From positions 1 to 48,659 of the IMG/VR virus record IMGVR_UViG_3300009507_000028: DNA of 48,659 nt; one strand, given 5' to 3'. The notes beneath the pieces were generated by a model that made no database searches, was not told the DNA's origin, and worked only from the letters and a program-made list of their open reading frames with translations. Within the stretch, counting starts at the first letter, position 1. Each line of letters begins with the position of its first letter. Positions 1 through 12,400 of this stretch are shown here, in pieces. The position numbers and the translations under genes are program-made. The stretch is from a virus.

Positions 1-957
1 AACTCAGACGGTAAGAAAATACGTTTTCTTAACTCAGGATTTGGTACAGGGTTTGAATATGACAGATCTACTGGAAATGTTGATATTCCAGGCGGTGATG
101 TATTAGCTGAAAGATTTATTGATACTGACGACCAAACATATATGATCCATCCAGGTGGTTCTGGTTCTAAAATTAAATCTATAGAAATAACCGAAACTGC
201 CACTGTAGGTAATATAACTCTTACTGGAAATCAGCTTACATCAAATACTGGCATAGTTAGTTTAGCTACAAATAAAATCGCAAATTTAGGTACTCCTACA
301 GATGCAAATGATGCCGCAAACAAATCGTATGTTGATAGCGTTGTCCAAGGTGTTGTTGTAAGGCCTTCGGTTCTTGCCGCAACTGTTGCTGATTTAGGTG
401 GAACTTATAACAGTAACGATGAAACAATTACTTTAACAGCTAATACAACTCTTGATATTGATGGTGTTACTGATTGGGTACTTGGCGAAACATTACTTGT
501 TAAAGATCAAACTAACGCTTTACAAAATGGTGCATATGAAGTAACAACCGTTGGTGACGTAAGTACTGATTGGGTATTCACAAGAACTGTTTATTCAAAT
601 GACTCTGCAGAAATACCAGGAAGTTTCCACTTTGTAACCGACGGCGATACATATCGTAATACAGGTTGGGTGGCAACAGTTACAGATGCTGAGTCTTTTG
701 TAATTGGAGTTGGTGACATTGTTTGGACTCAGTTCTCAGGATCTGGTACATTTACAGCTGGTGTTGGTTTAACATTAACTGGAACTGAATTTTCAATAAC
801 TAATCCACAAATTACTATTGCTGGTGAAAGTGGAGCAAACCAAGATATATCATTAGGTGGAACTTTAGAGTTTGAAGGTACAGATGGAGTAAATACGACT
901 ATCTCTGCAGGTAAAGTTTCCATCGCTGTTGATGAGATTGATGGTGGTACGTTTTAA
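1..957 (+). CDS. Tail fibre-like protein, 3' end (5' truncated by window edge)
   Basis: The reading frame is open from base 1 to the TAA at 955-957, so this is the C-terminal part (318 residues) of a larger gene; the ATG at 142 is internal. Just before that ATG the frame reads RFIDTDDQTYMIHPGG, the same repeat type that recurs in the giant fibre at 3451-13041. It continues with a fibre-type segment (NKIANLGTPTDANDAANKSYVD) and a VKDQTNALQNGAYEV segment common in phage tail fibres. The C-terminal part is rich in Thr, Gly and beta-strand-like alternation (LTLTGTEFSITNPQITI). It is probably a receptor-binding or baseplate-attached fibre. The family assignment rests on repeat style; the attachment N-terminus is outside the window. 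Confidence 0.75.
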   Translation, partial: NSDGKKIRFLNSGFGTGFEYDRSTGNVDIPGGDVLAERFIDTDDQTYMIHPGGSGSKIKSIEITETATVGNITLTGNQLTSNTGIVSLATNKIANLGTPTDANDAANKSYVDSVVQGVVVRPSVLAATVADLGGTYNSNDETITLTANTTLDIDGVTDWVLGETLLVKDQTNALQNGAYEVTTVGDVSTDWVFTRTVYSNDSAEIPGSFHFVTDGDTYRNTGWVATVTDAESFVIGVGDIVWTQFSGSGTFTAGVGLTLTGTEFSITNPQITIAGESGANQDISLGGTLEFEGTDGVNTTISAGKVSIAVDEIDGGTF

Positions 958-1014
958 CAAACCATAGAGTATTATTATTAAGGTATATACCTATTATAAC
1001 AAAGGGACATAGAT

Positions 1015-3414
1015 ATGTCAACAATTAAATTACGCCGTAGTTCGGTTGCTGGCCGAATTCCGACCACCGCTCAGTTAGAGCTCGGTGAAATTGCTATCAA
1101 CACTGCTGATGGTAAATTATATTTTAAGAAATACGACGCTGTTGCTAATACGGAATCAATCATTGACGTATCTGCAGATTTAGATGCAGCAGCAATCCTT
1201 TCACTTTTAACTGGAGTTGACGGCGCAGGTTCAAACCTTGATGCCGACCTCTTAGATGGACAGGAAGGATCATATTACTTAGATTGGTCAAACTTTACCA
1301 ACACAGCTACAGGAGTAGTTGCGAATACGTATGGTTCTTCAACAGAAATTCCAGTTCTTACAATTGATGCCGATGGGAGAATCACGACAGCTAATACAAC
1401 TGCGGTTGCTGGTGTTGATGATTTTACATATGATGCGGCAAATAACCAATTGGCCCTTACGACTGGTGACGGTACAGTATATAATTTATTCTTAAATGAA
1501 TTTAAAGATTTAGTTGTTGAAGATCTTACTGCCAATTCAATTAACATTAATACACTTGGCTTTGACGCATTAGACGTCGCCGGTGATATTAGCGCAAATA
1601 ATGGATTTTTCGCAGGAGACATTACAGTCGATGGTGTAGTTAAATCTGATTTAACAGTTACTCTTACTGGCGATGTTACAGGTACAACAACTTCAAACAC
1701 AGGAACGATTTCTGTTGCAACTGACATTGCGGCATCAGGTGTTACTGCAAATACATATGGTTCTGCAACAGCCATTCCAGTTGTCACAGTTGCGGCAGAT
1801 GGTCGTATCACAAACGCAACAACAACTCCAGTTGCTGGCGTTGATAGTTTTACTTATGCTGCAGCTAATAACACAATTACATTAGAAACTGGAGACGGTT
1901 CAGTATTCCATATTTCTACTGAAACAGAAGTCACTCTTACAGGTGATGTTACAGGAACGGCAACTGCAACCAACGGCAATATTTCAATAGCTTCAGACAT
2001 AGCCAACTCAGGGGTCGTTGCAGGCTCGTATGGATCATCTTCACAAATACCAGTTGTTACTGTTGGCCTTGATGGGCGCATCACCTCTATGTCTAATACG
2101 GCCGTTGCGGGTGTTGATGATGTATCTTGGGTATCCGCAAACAGCACTTTAGTTATTGAAACTGGTGACGGATCAACATACTTTACGACTATTGATACAT
2201 TTGACGAAATCACGGTAACTGGAAATGTTGTAGTTTCAGGTACAGTTGATGGCAGAGATGTTTCGGTGGATGGTGCAAAACTTGATGGCGTTGAAAGCGG
2301 TGCTACCGCAGATCAAACCGCAGCGGAAATTCTTGCTGCATTGATAACTGTTGATGGTGATGGATCAGGCCTTGACGCAGATACAGTAGATGGATATTCT
2401 GCAGCTGAAATTTTAGACGCAGCGGCCAATAATGCGCAATCATTAGTTGGTGCCGGCGATGTTACTATCACGGCAAACAATGGCCTAATTGGTGTTGCAT
2501 CGTTTAATGTCAATACAGCAAACACTGAAAACTTTTCAATATCACACGCTGATACGTCAAGTGTTTCTGATGTTGATAATTCAGCAGGTAATGTATTACA
2601 AGATATAAGTTTTGATACTTATGGGCACGTACAGACAGTTTCATCAGTAGATCTTGATGGTCGTTATTATACTGAAACTGAATTAAATAACGGTCAACTT
2701 GATAGCAGATATTATACTGAAACTGAATTAAACAACGGCCAACTTGATAGCAGATATTATACTGAAACAGAAACAGACGGATTTTTAGTACTTAAAGCTG
2801 ATAAGACTATTGCGATTACCGCTGGAACAGCATTAACTGGCGGCGGGACGCTCGGCGCAAATATAACTATTAATCATGGAGATACTTCATCACAGGCAAA
2901 CCTCGCGTTTGCAAATACAAGTTTAAATCCTGAATTTATTGATGCAATAAATTTTGATGACCACGGCCATGTCTTATCAGTTGTAAAAGGTATTAGGCAA
3001 TATTTAGATACTGCAACTGCAGACGCAAGATACGTTAATGTAACAGGCGACACAATGTCTGGAGCGTTGACAGTTAACGCAAATATCAATCAAACGAACT
3101 CTACACATTTTGATGCATCTTTTACAACTACTTCTACCGCTCAGACAACAGTATATTCATTTCCATACGAATCTTACGGTGGAGCAGAAATTACAATTAC
3201 TGCAACAAGCGGAAGTAATCGACACTTGACAAAACTTTTAGTTACGCACGATGGTTCTACTGCAATCGCAACAGAATACGGTGTTGTTTATACAAATGCA
3301 GAATTAGCAACATATGATGTATTGATTGATGTTGGTGTACTACTTATTCAAGCAACACCTGCTTCTGCAAGTTCTACAAAATTCCAATCCTTTGGGCAGC
3401 TCGCCAAAGTATAA
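1015..3414 (+). CDS. Tail fibre / virion adhesion protein, 799 aa
   Basis: The N-terminus (IKLRRSSVAGRIPT, then LELGEIAINTADGKLYFKK) is the short LRRG/GELAINT module found at the start of many T4-like fibre and Mtd-like proteins, probably a virion-attachment domain. Residues about 95-400 hold three related units with the pattern ANTYGSxxxIPVxTVxxDGRIT, then AVAGVDDF and LETGDGS. Residues about 540-590 hold three copies of RYYTETELNNGQLDS. The C-terminal 120 residues look like a compact beta domain (SFPYESYGGAEITITATS) that could be the tip. Start ATG is preceded by AAAGGG. The gene lies between two other fibre genes and is probably co-expressed late. No enzymatic motif is visible. Confidence 0.75.
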   Translation: MSTIKLRRSSVAGRIPTTAQLELGEIAINTADGKLYFKKYDAVANTESIIDVSADLDAAAILSLLTGVDGAGSNLDADLLDGQEGSYYLDWSNFTNTATGVVANTYGSSTEIPVLTIDADGRITTANTTAVAGVDDFTYDAANNQLALTTGDGTVYNLFLNEFKDLVVEDLTANSININTLGFDALDVAGDISANNGFFAGDITVDGVVKSDLTVTLTGDVTGTTTSNTGTISVATDIAASGVTANTYGSATAIPVVTVAADGRITNATTTPVAGVDSFTYAAANNTITLETGDGSVFHISTETEVTLTGDVTGTATATNGNISIASDIANSGVVAGSYGSSSQIPVVTVGLDGRITSMSNTAVAGVDDVSWVSANSTLVIETGDGSTYFTTIDTFDEITVTGNVVVSGTVDGRDVSVDGAKLDGVESGATADQTAAEILAALITVDGDGSGLDADTVDGYSAAEILDAAANNAQSLVGAGDVTITANNGLIGVASFNVNTANTENFSISHADTSSVSDVDNSAGNVLQDISFDTYGHVQTVSSVDLDGRYYTETELNNGQLDSRYYTETELNNGQLDSRYYTETETDGFLVLKADKTIAITAGTALTGGGTLGANITINHGDTSSQANLAFANTSLNPEFIDAINFDDHGHVLSVVKGIRQYLDTATADARYVNVTGDTMSGALTVNANINQTNSTHFDASFTTTSTAQTTVYSFPYESYGGAEITITATSGSNRHLTKLLVTHDGSTAIATEYGVVYTNAELATYDVLIDVGVLLIQATPASASSTKFQSFGQLAKV
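1305..2210 (+). repeat. Three diverged about 60-90-residue coding repeats
   Basis: Units starting near 1310, 1738 and 2010 each encode ANTYGS-like, IPVxTV, DGRIT, AVAGVD and ETGDGS motifs. The last two also share the preceding LTGDVTGT segment. They build a repeated beta domain in the fibre shaft. Confidence 0.75.
2650..2775 (+). repeat. Short tandem coding repeat in the 799-aa fibre
   Basis: Two full units and one partial unit of about 45 bases, each encoding RYYTETELNNGQLDS, with only a few silent changes between them. Probably a recent tandem duplication inside the shaft. Confidence 0.85.
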
Positions 3415-3417
3415 ATA
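3410..3417 (+). promoter_or_regulatory. T4-type late promoter box before giant fibre
   Basis: TATAAATA overlapping the stop of the 799-residue fibre gene, 34 bases before the GTG of the giant fibre. Confidence 0.75.
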
Positions 3418-3450
3418 ATAGAAAATAAGCCAATTTGGGGAGAGTGAACC

Positions 3451-6400
3451 GTGGCGAACGATAAAAAGTTTATAGTCAAGAATGGTCTCTTGACACAAGA
3501 AAATGTTGTTATTGGATCTACTACCGATACCGGAGAAAAACTTCAGGTAACAGGTACTACGAAAGCCACCGGGCAAGTTGAAATTACCCAAGGTACTGCA
3601 GCTTCCACTTTAACTGTAAAAAATACCAATAATACTCTTTACGATCAATTCATAGAATTTGAAGGCAGAAACTCATCCCTTGTCGTACGTGACAGCGGAG
3701 ACGGTGATTACGGACTTTATAATACAAGCGGCGCATCTGAAATTGTATTTAATAATATTAATGCGCGTGGATTAGAATTCCTTGCTGGCAACAATATAAA
3801 ATTTGCACTTACGTCAACAACCGCAGATTTTAAAATTGCGCCAACAGTTAACGGCAGTACTATATGGTATGCGGCAAACGATGGCGCAGGATCAGGACTT
3901 GACGCAGACCTTTTAGATGGAGTTGAAGGCGCAAGTTTTGTAAGATCCGACGAAGATGATACAATGTCAGGCAGTTATGTTATTACTGGTAACTTGACAG
4001 TTCAAGGCACAACAACCACAGTCAATTCTGAAACTGTTTTAATTGCTGATAACCTTCTCACTCTCAACAGCAATTTCACATCAGGTACACCAACGGAAAA
4101 TGCTGGTTGGGAAGTTCTTCGCGGTGATTTAAATCCATCATCTTTGCAATGGGATGAAACAAACGATTGGTTTAAACTAATTTCAGCAGGTACAGACTTA
4201 GGTCGTATTATTACAACTGCAGATGAAGGTCCAGGTAACGGTTTTGATGCTGACACGGTTGACGGTTTAGAGGCTGCGCAATTCTTACGAGCAGATGCAG
4301 ACGATACTGCAACCGGTAATATTACAATTGAACAAGTTCTTACAATTGGTAACAACTCAGGTCCTGCCCGAATTAACTTTGACGGCAATGGAACAAACCG
4401 ATCCATTTACAGCACAGCTGGAAATATTGGGTTTACAAATAATTCCTTATCTTGGTCAGCATATTCTGACACAAACGATGACTGGATTGTAACCGCAAAT
4501 ACAGTTGCACAATCATTCGTCGATGCAAATGATGCATCGTATTATTTAATTCCAGCTGGCGACTCTGTTTTACACGACGTTGGTATTGACCAGAAAATAT
4601 TCCACAACGGCGACGCTGATACGTTTATGAACTTTGGAACAAATACCATAAGTTTTGACACTGGCGGTGCTACTAGGTTTTCAATTTCAAACGCTGATGT
4701 AGAATCTACACTTCCAGTTTATGCGCCAATTTATTATGACAGAGATGCAATTACATATTATATGCATCCTGGTGATGACTCTGTTTTGCACTCAATCGGT
4801 TTAGACGATTGGATTTTTCATAATGGAGACACAACTGCAAGATTTGGTTTTCCAAACAATGGTGAATTTCATGTAGATATAGCAGGAGTAAATAGACTTA
4901 GCATTGATAACAATTCTGCAGACTTTAGTGTAGATGTATATGCTCCAAAATTTATCGACTCAAATAACAATACTTATTTCTTAGATCCTGGCGCAACATC
5001 AGGACCGTCTCTTGTCGTAAGTCAACAAATTCAAGGTGATGATGGCACGGCTAGTATCCCGGGATATGGTTTTGAAGCAGGCACAAGTACTGGTATGTAC
5101 AGATCTGGAGCTGATGTTCTTGCATTTACTCAAGGCGGGGTAAATCGTTTCTTCGTTGGTTTTTCTAGCGGCGCAGCTAACTATTCGTTGGTTGATATGA
5201 GAGCTCCTAGATTTGTAGACTCTGATAATACAGCTTATTATGCGGATCCTGCATCTGACTCTCAAATGAATACTATTGACATCGATGATTACGTTCGCCA
5301 TCGTGGTGATATTACAACTTATATTGGTTTCCCAACCAACGGACAAATATCAACGTTTACTAATGGCGCTGAAAGAATGCGCACAACCGATGCTCTTACG
5401 TATTTTGACCAAAATGTAAGTATTGGCACAACAAGTAATTCCTATACATTAGACGTATATCATGCTACTCTTGATACGATTGCACGCTTTAAGAGTGGTG
5501 ATAACAGAGCGTCTATTGCAGTGTCGGATGATGATACAACCGCATATGTTTTAGCAGAAGCTTCACTTGCTCATTTTGGTATGACATCGTTTATTGATGA
5601 ATCTAATTTGGTTATCAACGCAACTGGTAATGTTGGGATTGGTACTGTCACCCCAACCGAAGCAAATCTTAATCTTAGTACAAGATCGGCCGCAACAAAC
5701 AATCCGTTTGCTGCAGCTAATAAACTGCTATCGTTGCAAGATAACGATACTGAAAAATCATATTGGGCTTTGGATAATTCAAGTAATGTTTGGATTATTG
5801 GAAACGGCGAATACTTATTCTCGACCACAGGCGCAAGCATCGGTGTTACGATAGATGCAACCAACGGCGAACTTGTTATTGGCGACCAAAACGGTACTTA
5901 TGCTACAATGGATGGCGCTTACGAAGGAGTTTCAATTTCTGCTACTCCTTCTCCGTCTGCAAATAAACTTCATGTAAATGGCTCAGTTCAATTAAATTCA
6001 CAGACCGACGTATTTGCAATTAGCGCAGCTGACGGCGGTAATGCTAATATTAACGCAGCCACATTCTTAGGTGTTAATGAATTAGGATTTTCTGCCGGTG
6101 GTGGCTTCTTTATGGACAACACTACTACAATAAAAACTCGTGGGAATAAAAATATACAAACCACAGGCGATATGTATGCAGGCCGTTTTTATGATGATGA
6201 TAATAACACTTACTATGGCGACTTTGCATCTACATCTCAAATGGCGCAAATTGATATTGATACATATATTCGTCATCGCGGAGACACAAATACATATTTT
6301 GGATTTGCTGCTAATGATACATTCAGAGTATGGACTGGCGGTACACAAAGACTAAACATTGATAATAATTCTGCTGATTTTGCTGTTAACGTATATGCTC

Positions 6401-9400
6401 CAATATATTTTGACTCTAATAACAATACTTATTATGGCGATTTTGGTAATACTGATGTTTCAATCAAAATGGCAGGAGAAATACTTGGCGGAGACGGCGC
6501 ACTTGCTACTCCAACATATGCGTTTAATAGTCAAGCAAATAGCGGCATGTACAAGTATGCTGCAAACGTATTAGGTTTTTCTGCAAACGGTAACGATGAG
6601 TTTAGAGTATACAGTAGCTATTCATTATCTCCAGGTTCTTCAAGAGCACCAATTTTTTATGATAGTAATAACACAGCATATTATACTAATCCTGCTAGCA
6701 CCTCTTACTTGTATAATGCATATATTAAAGGCAATCATGATGACACCAGATTACAGCTTTGGTATCCAAGCGGCACAGCTGCAAACGAAGCGTTCTTAAC
6801 TTTATGGGCATCAGAGCCAGGACTCACTTATCATGGTGCAGGTATAGGTGCAAACATTGACTTTAATGGCCAGTATTATGGGCGTGAAACCGCAGGTCAA
6901 CCGTATGGTGTTTACTTAAGCTTTAGGCCAGATACCGGTCAGGCATCTATTCAAACTACAGTAGGCACGCCTGAAACTGCCGGCGCAGCGCAGATAAAAC
7001 ATTTTTATGTTAACCCAGATGGTAACGTATTTGCAAGAACATCATCCCGCGCTCCAATCTTTTATGACTCGAACAACACTGCGTTTTATACAGACCAAGC
7101 AAGTACTTCACTTCATAACGTTCAAAGAGTTCAGCAACTTCAAGTCGACAGTGCAACATATACAATTGATGGTGTAACTGGCAATTATGGTTCTATTAAA
7201 GTTTCAGGTGATACAGGTAGTTATGCAGGATACGCAATTAACGATGATTGGGTATTCATGGCAACCGGTAGCGCTAGTGCTGGTATCTTTAATGATACTC
7301 GTAACGAATGGGTTTTGCAGGCAACTGATAATAGCTGGACAAGATTGTACGCAAACGGCGTTCATCAAATTGGCGCTGAAAACGGTTATGGTTATGCTCC
7401 AACTCAAATGCGAGCTCCAATCTTTTATGACTCGAACAACACTTCATTCTTTGCCAACTTTGCGGCGGGAAACACTAGTACCGCGATTAGTATTAATGGT
7501 CAAATAAGCAGAACAGGTTTTGCATCTGGAGATGTTACAACTAACAAATATCTTATAGCTGAAGATCGTAACCATTGGGTTTGGACTCCTACAAATAATT
7601 GGGGTATTTTCTGGGCTACAACAACATCGTCACTCGCTCATTTTGGATCTGCTAATCCAAACGAACTTACATTCGTAGGTAATGGCGATATTAAAGCATC
7701 TATTGATTTGGATAACGGTAACTTCTACGCCAAAGGCGAAGGTACATTCTCAAATATCAGAATTAGTGGCGGTAACGAAGATCTTCCACTTCTCAAATCA
7801 TATGGCTCAGGTCTTGCTGATACAGTTCTATTCGATGGAACAATGTATTGGGAAAAGCGAGTTATTCAAGCTATGCAAGGTTCTGAAGACAGTGCAACAA
7901 CTTCTACAGCTGACTTCGTTAAATCAGGCACAGCTCCAGTTGCATCAAGCTATATAATCAGAACAAGCGGCTATCGTACATTTTCATCTGACTATATTGA
8001 GGTTGAGCCAGGTGAAGAACTTTATGGCGAAATTGCTGCAAGATACGTATCAGGTAGTGGATCTACTTTATATTACGGTATTGAGCGTTTTGATAAAGAT
8101 AAAAACCCAATTGCAGCTAACAGTGGTACAACATATTTCGTTGCAAGTAATGTTAACGTTAGTTCAACAAGTTGGACAACATATTCAGGTCATACAACAA
8201 TTCCAACAAGTCACACAGCTTACAGCGGCTCTGATGGATCAGGTGTTAAATACGTTCGTATTCGCCTATTAATGAACTATCAAACAACCGGTGCTCTTCG
8301 TGAATTTGGTCCTCCAATTCTAAAAAGAACACAGGTTCATAGTAGACTTCGTAGCTCAAATATTTATGCTCCGATTATGTATGATAGTGATGATAACAAT
8401 TACTATGTAGATCCAGCATCTACATCTAAGTTAAATACAGTTGATGCAAGCAACTTCCGTGACCGTGATAATACTGCATACTTTATGAATCCTGCTTCAG
8501 GCGGTAAAGTAGCAGGTTCTTGGGATTGGACCAATGGTTCAATTGAAAATCTAAACAACCTTTCATTCAACGATCCAGGACCTCAAGAAGGTGTACGTTG
8601 GAAAAGCGGTAATGAATGGAAGATTTACGAATCACCAAACGATCTAACTACAAATTCAGGTGGTAACTTGCAGTTTACGTCTGGTACCGGCGCTGGCACA
8701 ATGCGTATGCGCGTTGAAACTGACGGAGACGTACACGCTGGAAACAGAATGTTTGCCACAGCATTTATTGACTCAAACAACACTGGCTTTTCTGCAAATC
8801 CTGCAAGTACTTCTGTATTCAGTAAACTTCACATCGGTTCAACATCAAACTTAGGCGATGGCACTGATCCAGATATTTCAACTAGTATAATTCAAGCTAC
8901 ATCTAAAATTGTAACACCAAGAGTTGTATTCTTAAACGATGGCACTGGTGATGACAATTATATTCAGCACAGTGATACTAACAGCGCACACACTGTAGCA
9001 GGACAGCAAATGGGCGCATGGTTTGAATTTATTGGTGATAAGATTGCATCTACCGCCACTAACTCAGCCGGTATTGTTGCTTCTGGCCTTAAATCAAGAT
9101 ACGGATCATTTCAAAACCGGCTTGATGCTGCAATCATGTACGATTACAATAGCACAAGTTATTATGTAGACCCTGCGATAACCTCACGTCTTAATACACT
9201 GCGTACCAACAGATTATATCCTTCTTACGATAATAATTCTAGTGTTTACTTTGATTATCCATCTTCATATGGCACCTACGGTTCTGTTGCAGTGTTTGGT
9301 TCTGGTAAAGGCGGGTATGAAGGATATTCTATTGACAATCGCTATGTCTTTATGTCGTCTAGCATTTCAAACATGGGCCTCTATAACGATTACGATAATG

Positions 9401-12400
9401 AATGGATGTTATATGGTACAAGAAACGCGGGTGTTGACTTATATTATAACGGGTCGGTTCAGCTTGAAACTGAAAACGGATACGGATACGCAAGAAATCA
9501 AATGCGCTCTCCAATCTTTTATGACTCAAACAGTACTTCTTACTATGGCAACTTTGCAAGTACATCTAGATTTAATATTGTTAACCTCAACACGTTACAA
9601 TTTAATGGTTTAACATTCACAAACCCAGAAGTTGGTATTTGGTATGAATACGCGTCAAGCTATGGTAGTAGCTATAATCAACTCTATACTCGCTTAGGGC
9701 GTCAGCAAAATTCTGATAGAACTACAATCATTGAATATTATTTCACTCAAAACTGGAATGGTTTTGGGCAAGTTGGTGGTAAAATTTATGTTAGACGAGG
9801 TTCTGGATCTAACAAAATGGGTATCACCCACGTTCCTAATGAAGTTAATATGTATCATACTACAGCCGGAAGTAATTTAGCAAATGCTCCTGAAGTATAT
9901 GTTGATAATTCTAATTACGTTTGGATTGGTATGCCATCCGGCGCAGATGCTGATGCAAAAATATATTTTAGATATGTACAAAAGGCTGGTTTTGAAGAAG
10001 GATTTTATTTCGGTAACCATTATCAAAATTCTGCAATTACACAAGCGGGCGGCGCCACCTTAGCACACGCAGGACCAATTGGCCCAGGCATTCACTGGAA
10101 TGTGGGTGTTAATAATGCGTCAGCTGATTTTGCAGGTGGGCCATATAGTTATGGAGGGTTTGGTTATCTTCACGCAAATGGAGTTTATGTTAGTGGAAAA
10201 GTGCAAGCTCAAAACAATACTTCAAGATACTTAGAGTTAACTGGTAACTCTCATTTAACTAGTCTTGATCTGTTTGGCAATCTCCGCATAGACAACGGCA
10301 ATGAAATACAACTTGACACATCAAGTGGTAATACTCGTGGATACATTGAGGCAACTGAAACCAACGATGCGCATTTAATTATTGCTACATCAGGCGGCGA
10401 AGACATTTCGTTTAGAGATGGTGGAATAGGTGGTCAATGGAATATGATCATTCGCGGAGATGGTGACGTTCTTACAAACAGAAACCATTATGCTCAGGCA
10501 TTTTATGATCGTAACGACTCGGCTCGCTACGTAAATCCAGCTGGTACTTCTGAAATGGGTACTATACGAGCTGATCGTTTTGATATGCGTGATATGGGCG
10601 ATTTTATTACTTTTTATGGTGATGATAATACAAACCATTCTATATCATCTCGTAATAATGCCGGCGACGCATCTGACGATATTCGTATTAACACATACGG
10701 AAGCTTGTGGATTAACTTAGATTCAAACAACAATAATACTTCAGGCGCTGATTTTAGAATTGGCCGTCATGGTGGCGCAACTGGTTCCATTGCTCAAACC
10801 GGTTTATTTGATGTTTACGGCGACTCGTTGTATGCTTACAGTGCTTATAGTTTCCGTTCACCAATCTTCTATGACTCCAACGACACAACTTATTATACAA
10901 ATCCGGCTAGCACATCAGTAATGAACACGCTTGATGTTCGTAGCGAAGTGTATAACGATGGTTGGTTCCGTAACGATACAGGTGGCCGCGGTCTTTACAG
11001 CACAGCACACGCAATGCATTGGTATGCAACCGATGATAACTATTGGGATCTTTCTCATAACGACGATAGCGCAGCAATTGGTATTCGATTAAGAGGTACT
11101 TATGACGGTACAATTCGCGGTTATCTTTATGCCGAGTCTGATAACGATTTTGGTCTATTAAATAACAGTGGTTCATGGAGACTTCGGGTTGTTGCCGGTG
11201 ATTGGATTGACGCTGCTGGGGGAAGTGTTCGTGCTAAAATATTCTACGATCGTGATAACACTGGTTATTATTTTGATGGTGCTTCAACTTCACGCTCGAA
11301 CTACCACAGAATTAACAACCTATATGACTCACAAGAACGTAGATACACCGCCCCTAATGGTGGTACATATACTACAACAACGAGCTCTGTAACTGGCGCA
11401 ATTCGTATTAGAATGCCAACCAATCGGTTTAAATCTAATACAATGTTGAAGTTCAAAGTTTCTGTTTATGAATACTCAACAGGTAGAACTCACGAATTTT
11501 TGATCTCTGGCTACAATAACAACAACGCTAGCCAAACATGGTACAACGAAGCTGCAACTCAGTTAACGGACGACAACCGTGGCGCATATACAATTCGTTG
11601 GGGTGGTAACGGAACTGATAACATTGTTTGGATTGGTGAAACCAACAGTACTTGGTCTTATCCGCAGGTTCACGTTCAGTGGGTTGACGTTGGTTATTCT
11701 GGTTACTCGACAAACTGGGGTCAAGATTGGATTGTTGATTTTGTAACATCGTTTGACACAGTAACAAGAACAAGAACCGCATCTTTAGTTTATACTTTAA
11801 ATAACAAAGATAACTGGTCATACGATCTTCGTGGTACATTGTTTTATGATAACAATAACACTGGTTATTATTGTGATCCTGCTTCAACGTCAAACTTTAA
11901 CTCGGTATTAATAAATCGCCTTCGCCTTGATGATGGTGGTGTTAATGGGCATCTTTATACTGGGGATACGTATTTAGATATTGCATACGGCGCATCTGGC
12001 GGTGGAGGTATTCGTTTATATGATAACCAAGATGTACTTCAAGGTTACTGGTACGGTAACGGTGCCGGTGAGCATGGCTTCTTAGATAATGATGGAAGCT
12101 GGGCAGTTCGAGTTCGAACCGGAACCAACTCTATGCTGTTCTATACTGACGGCAATCAAGAATTTGAAATTCACACGACGTATACATATTCGCCCGGCTC
12201 GTCGAGAGCACCTATTTTCTATGATAGTAATGACACAACCAAATATACTGATCCTGCTGGCACCTCACAGATGTATAGGATTAGCCAATTAGATCGTTTA
12301 ACATTTGTTTCTGGTCCATACATTGATGACGGCGGCGAGGATAATAGGCTAAACTTTTATACTACTGATACCGACAACGGGCAGTTTTATTTTACTGAAG

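Noticed and set aside
1015-1150. Mtd-like start suggesting a diversity-generating retroelement
   Set aside because: No reverse transcriptase, template repeat or adenine-biased variable region was seen in the window.
1275-1811. Minus-strand frame of 178 codons inside the 799-residue fibre
   Set aside because: It mirrors the Thr/Val/Gly repeat bias of the real gene and has no start signal or recognisable family.
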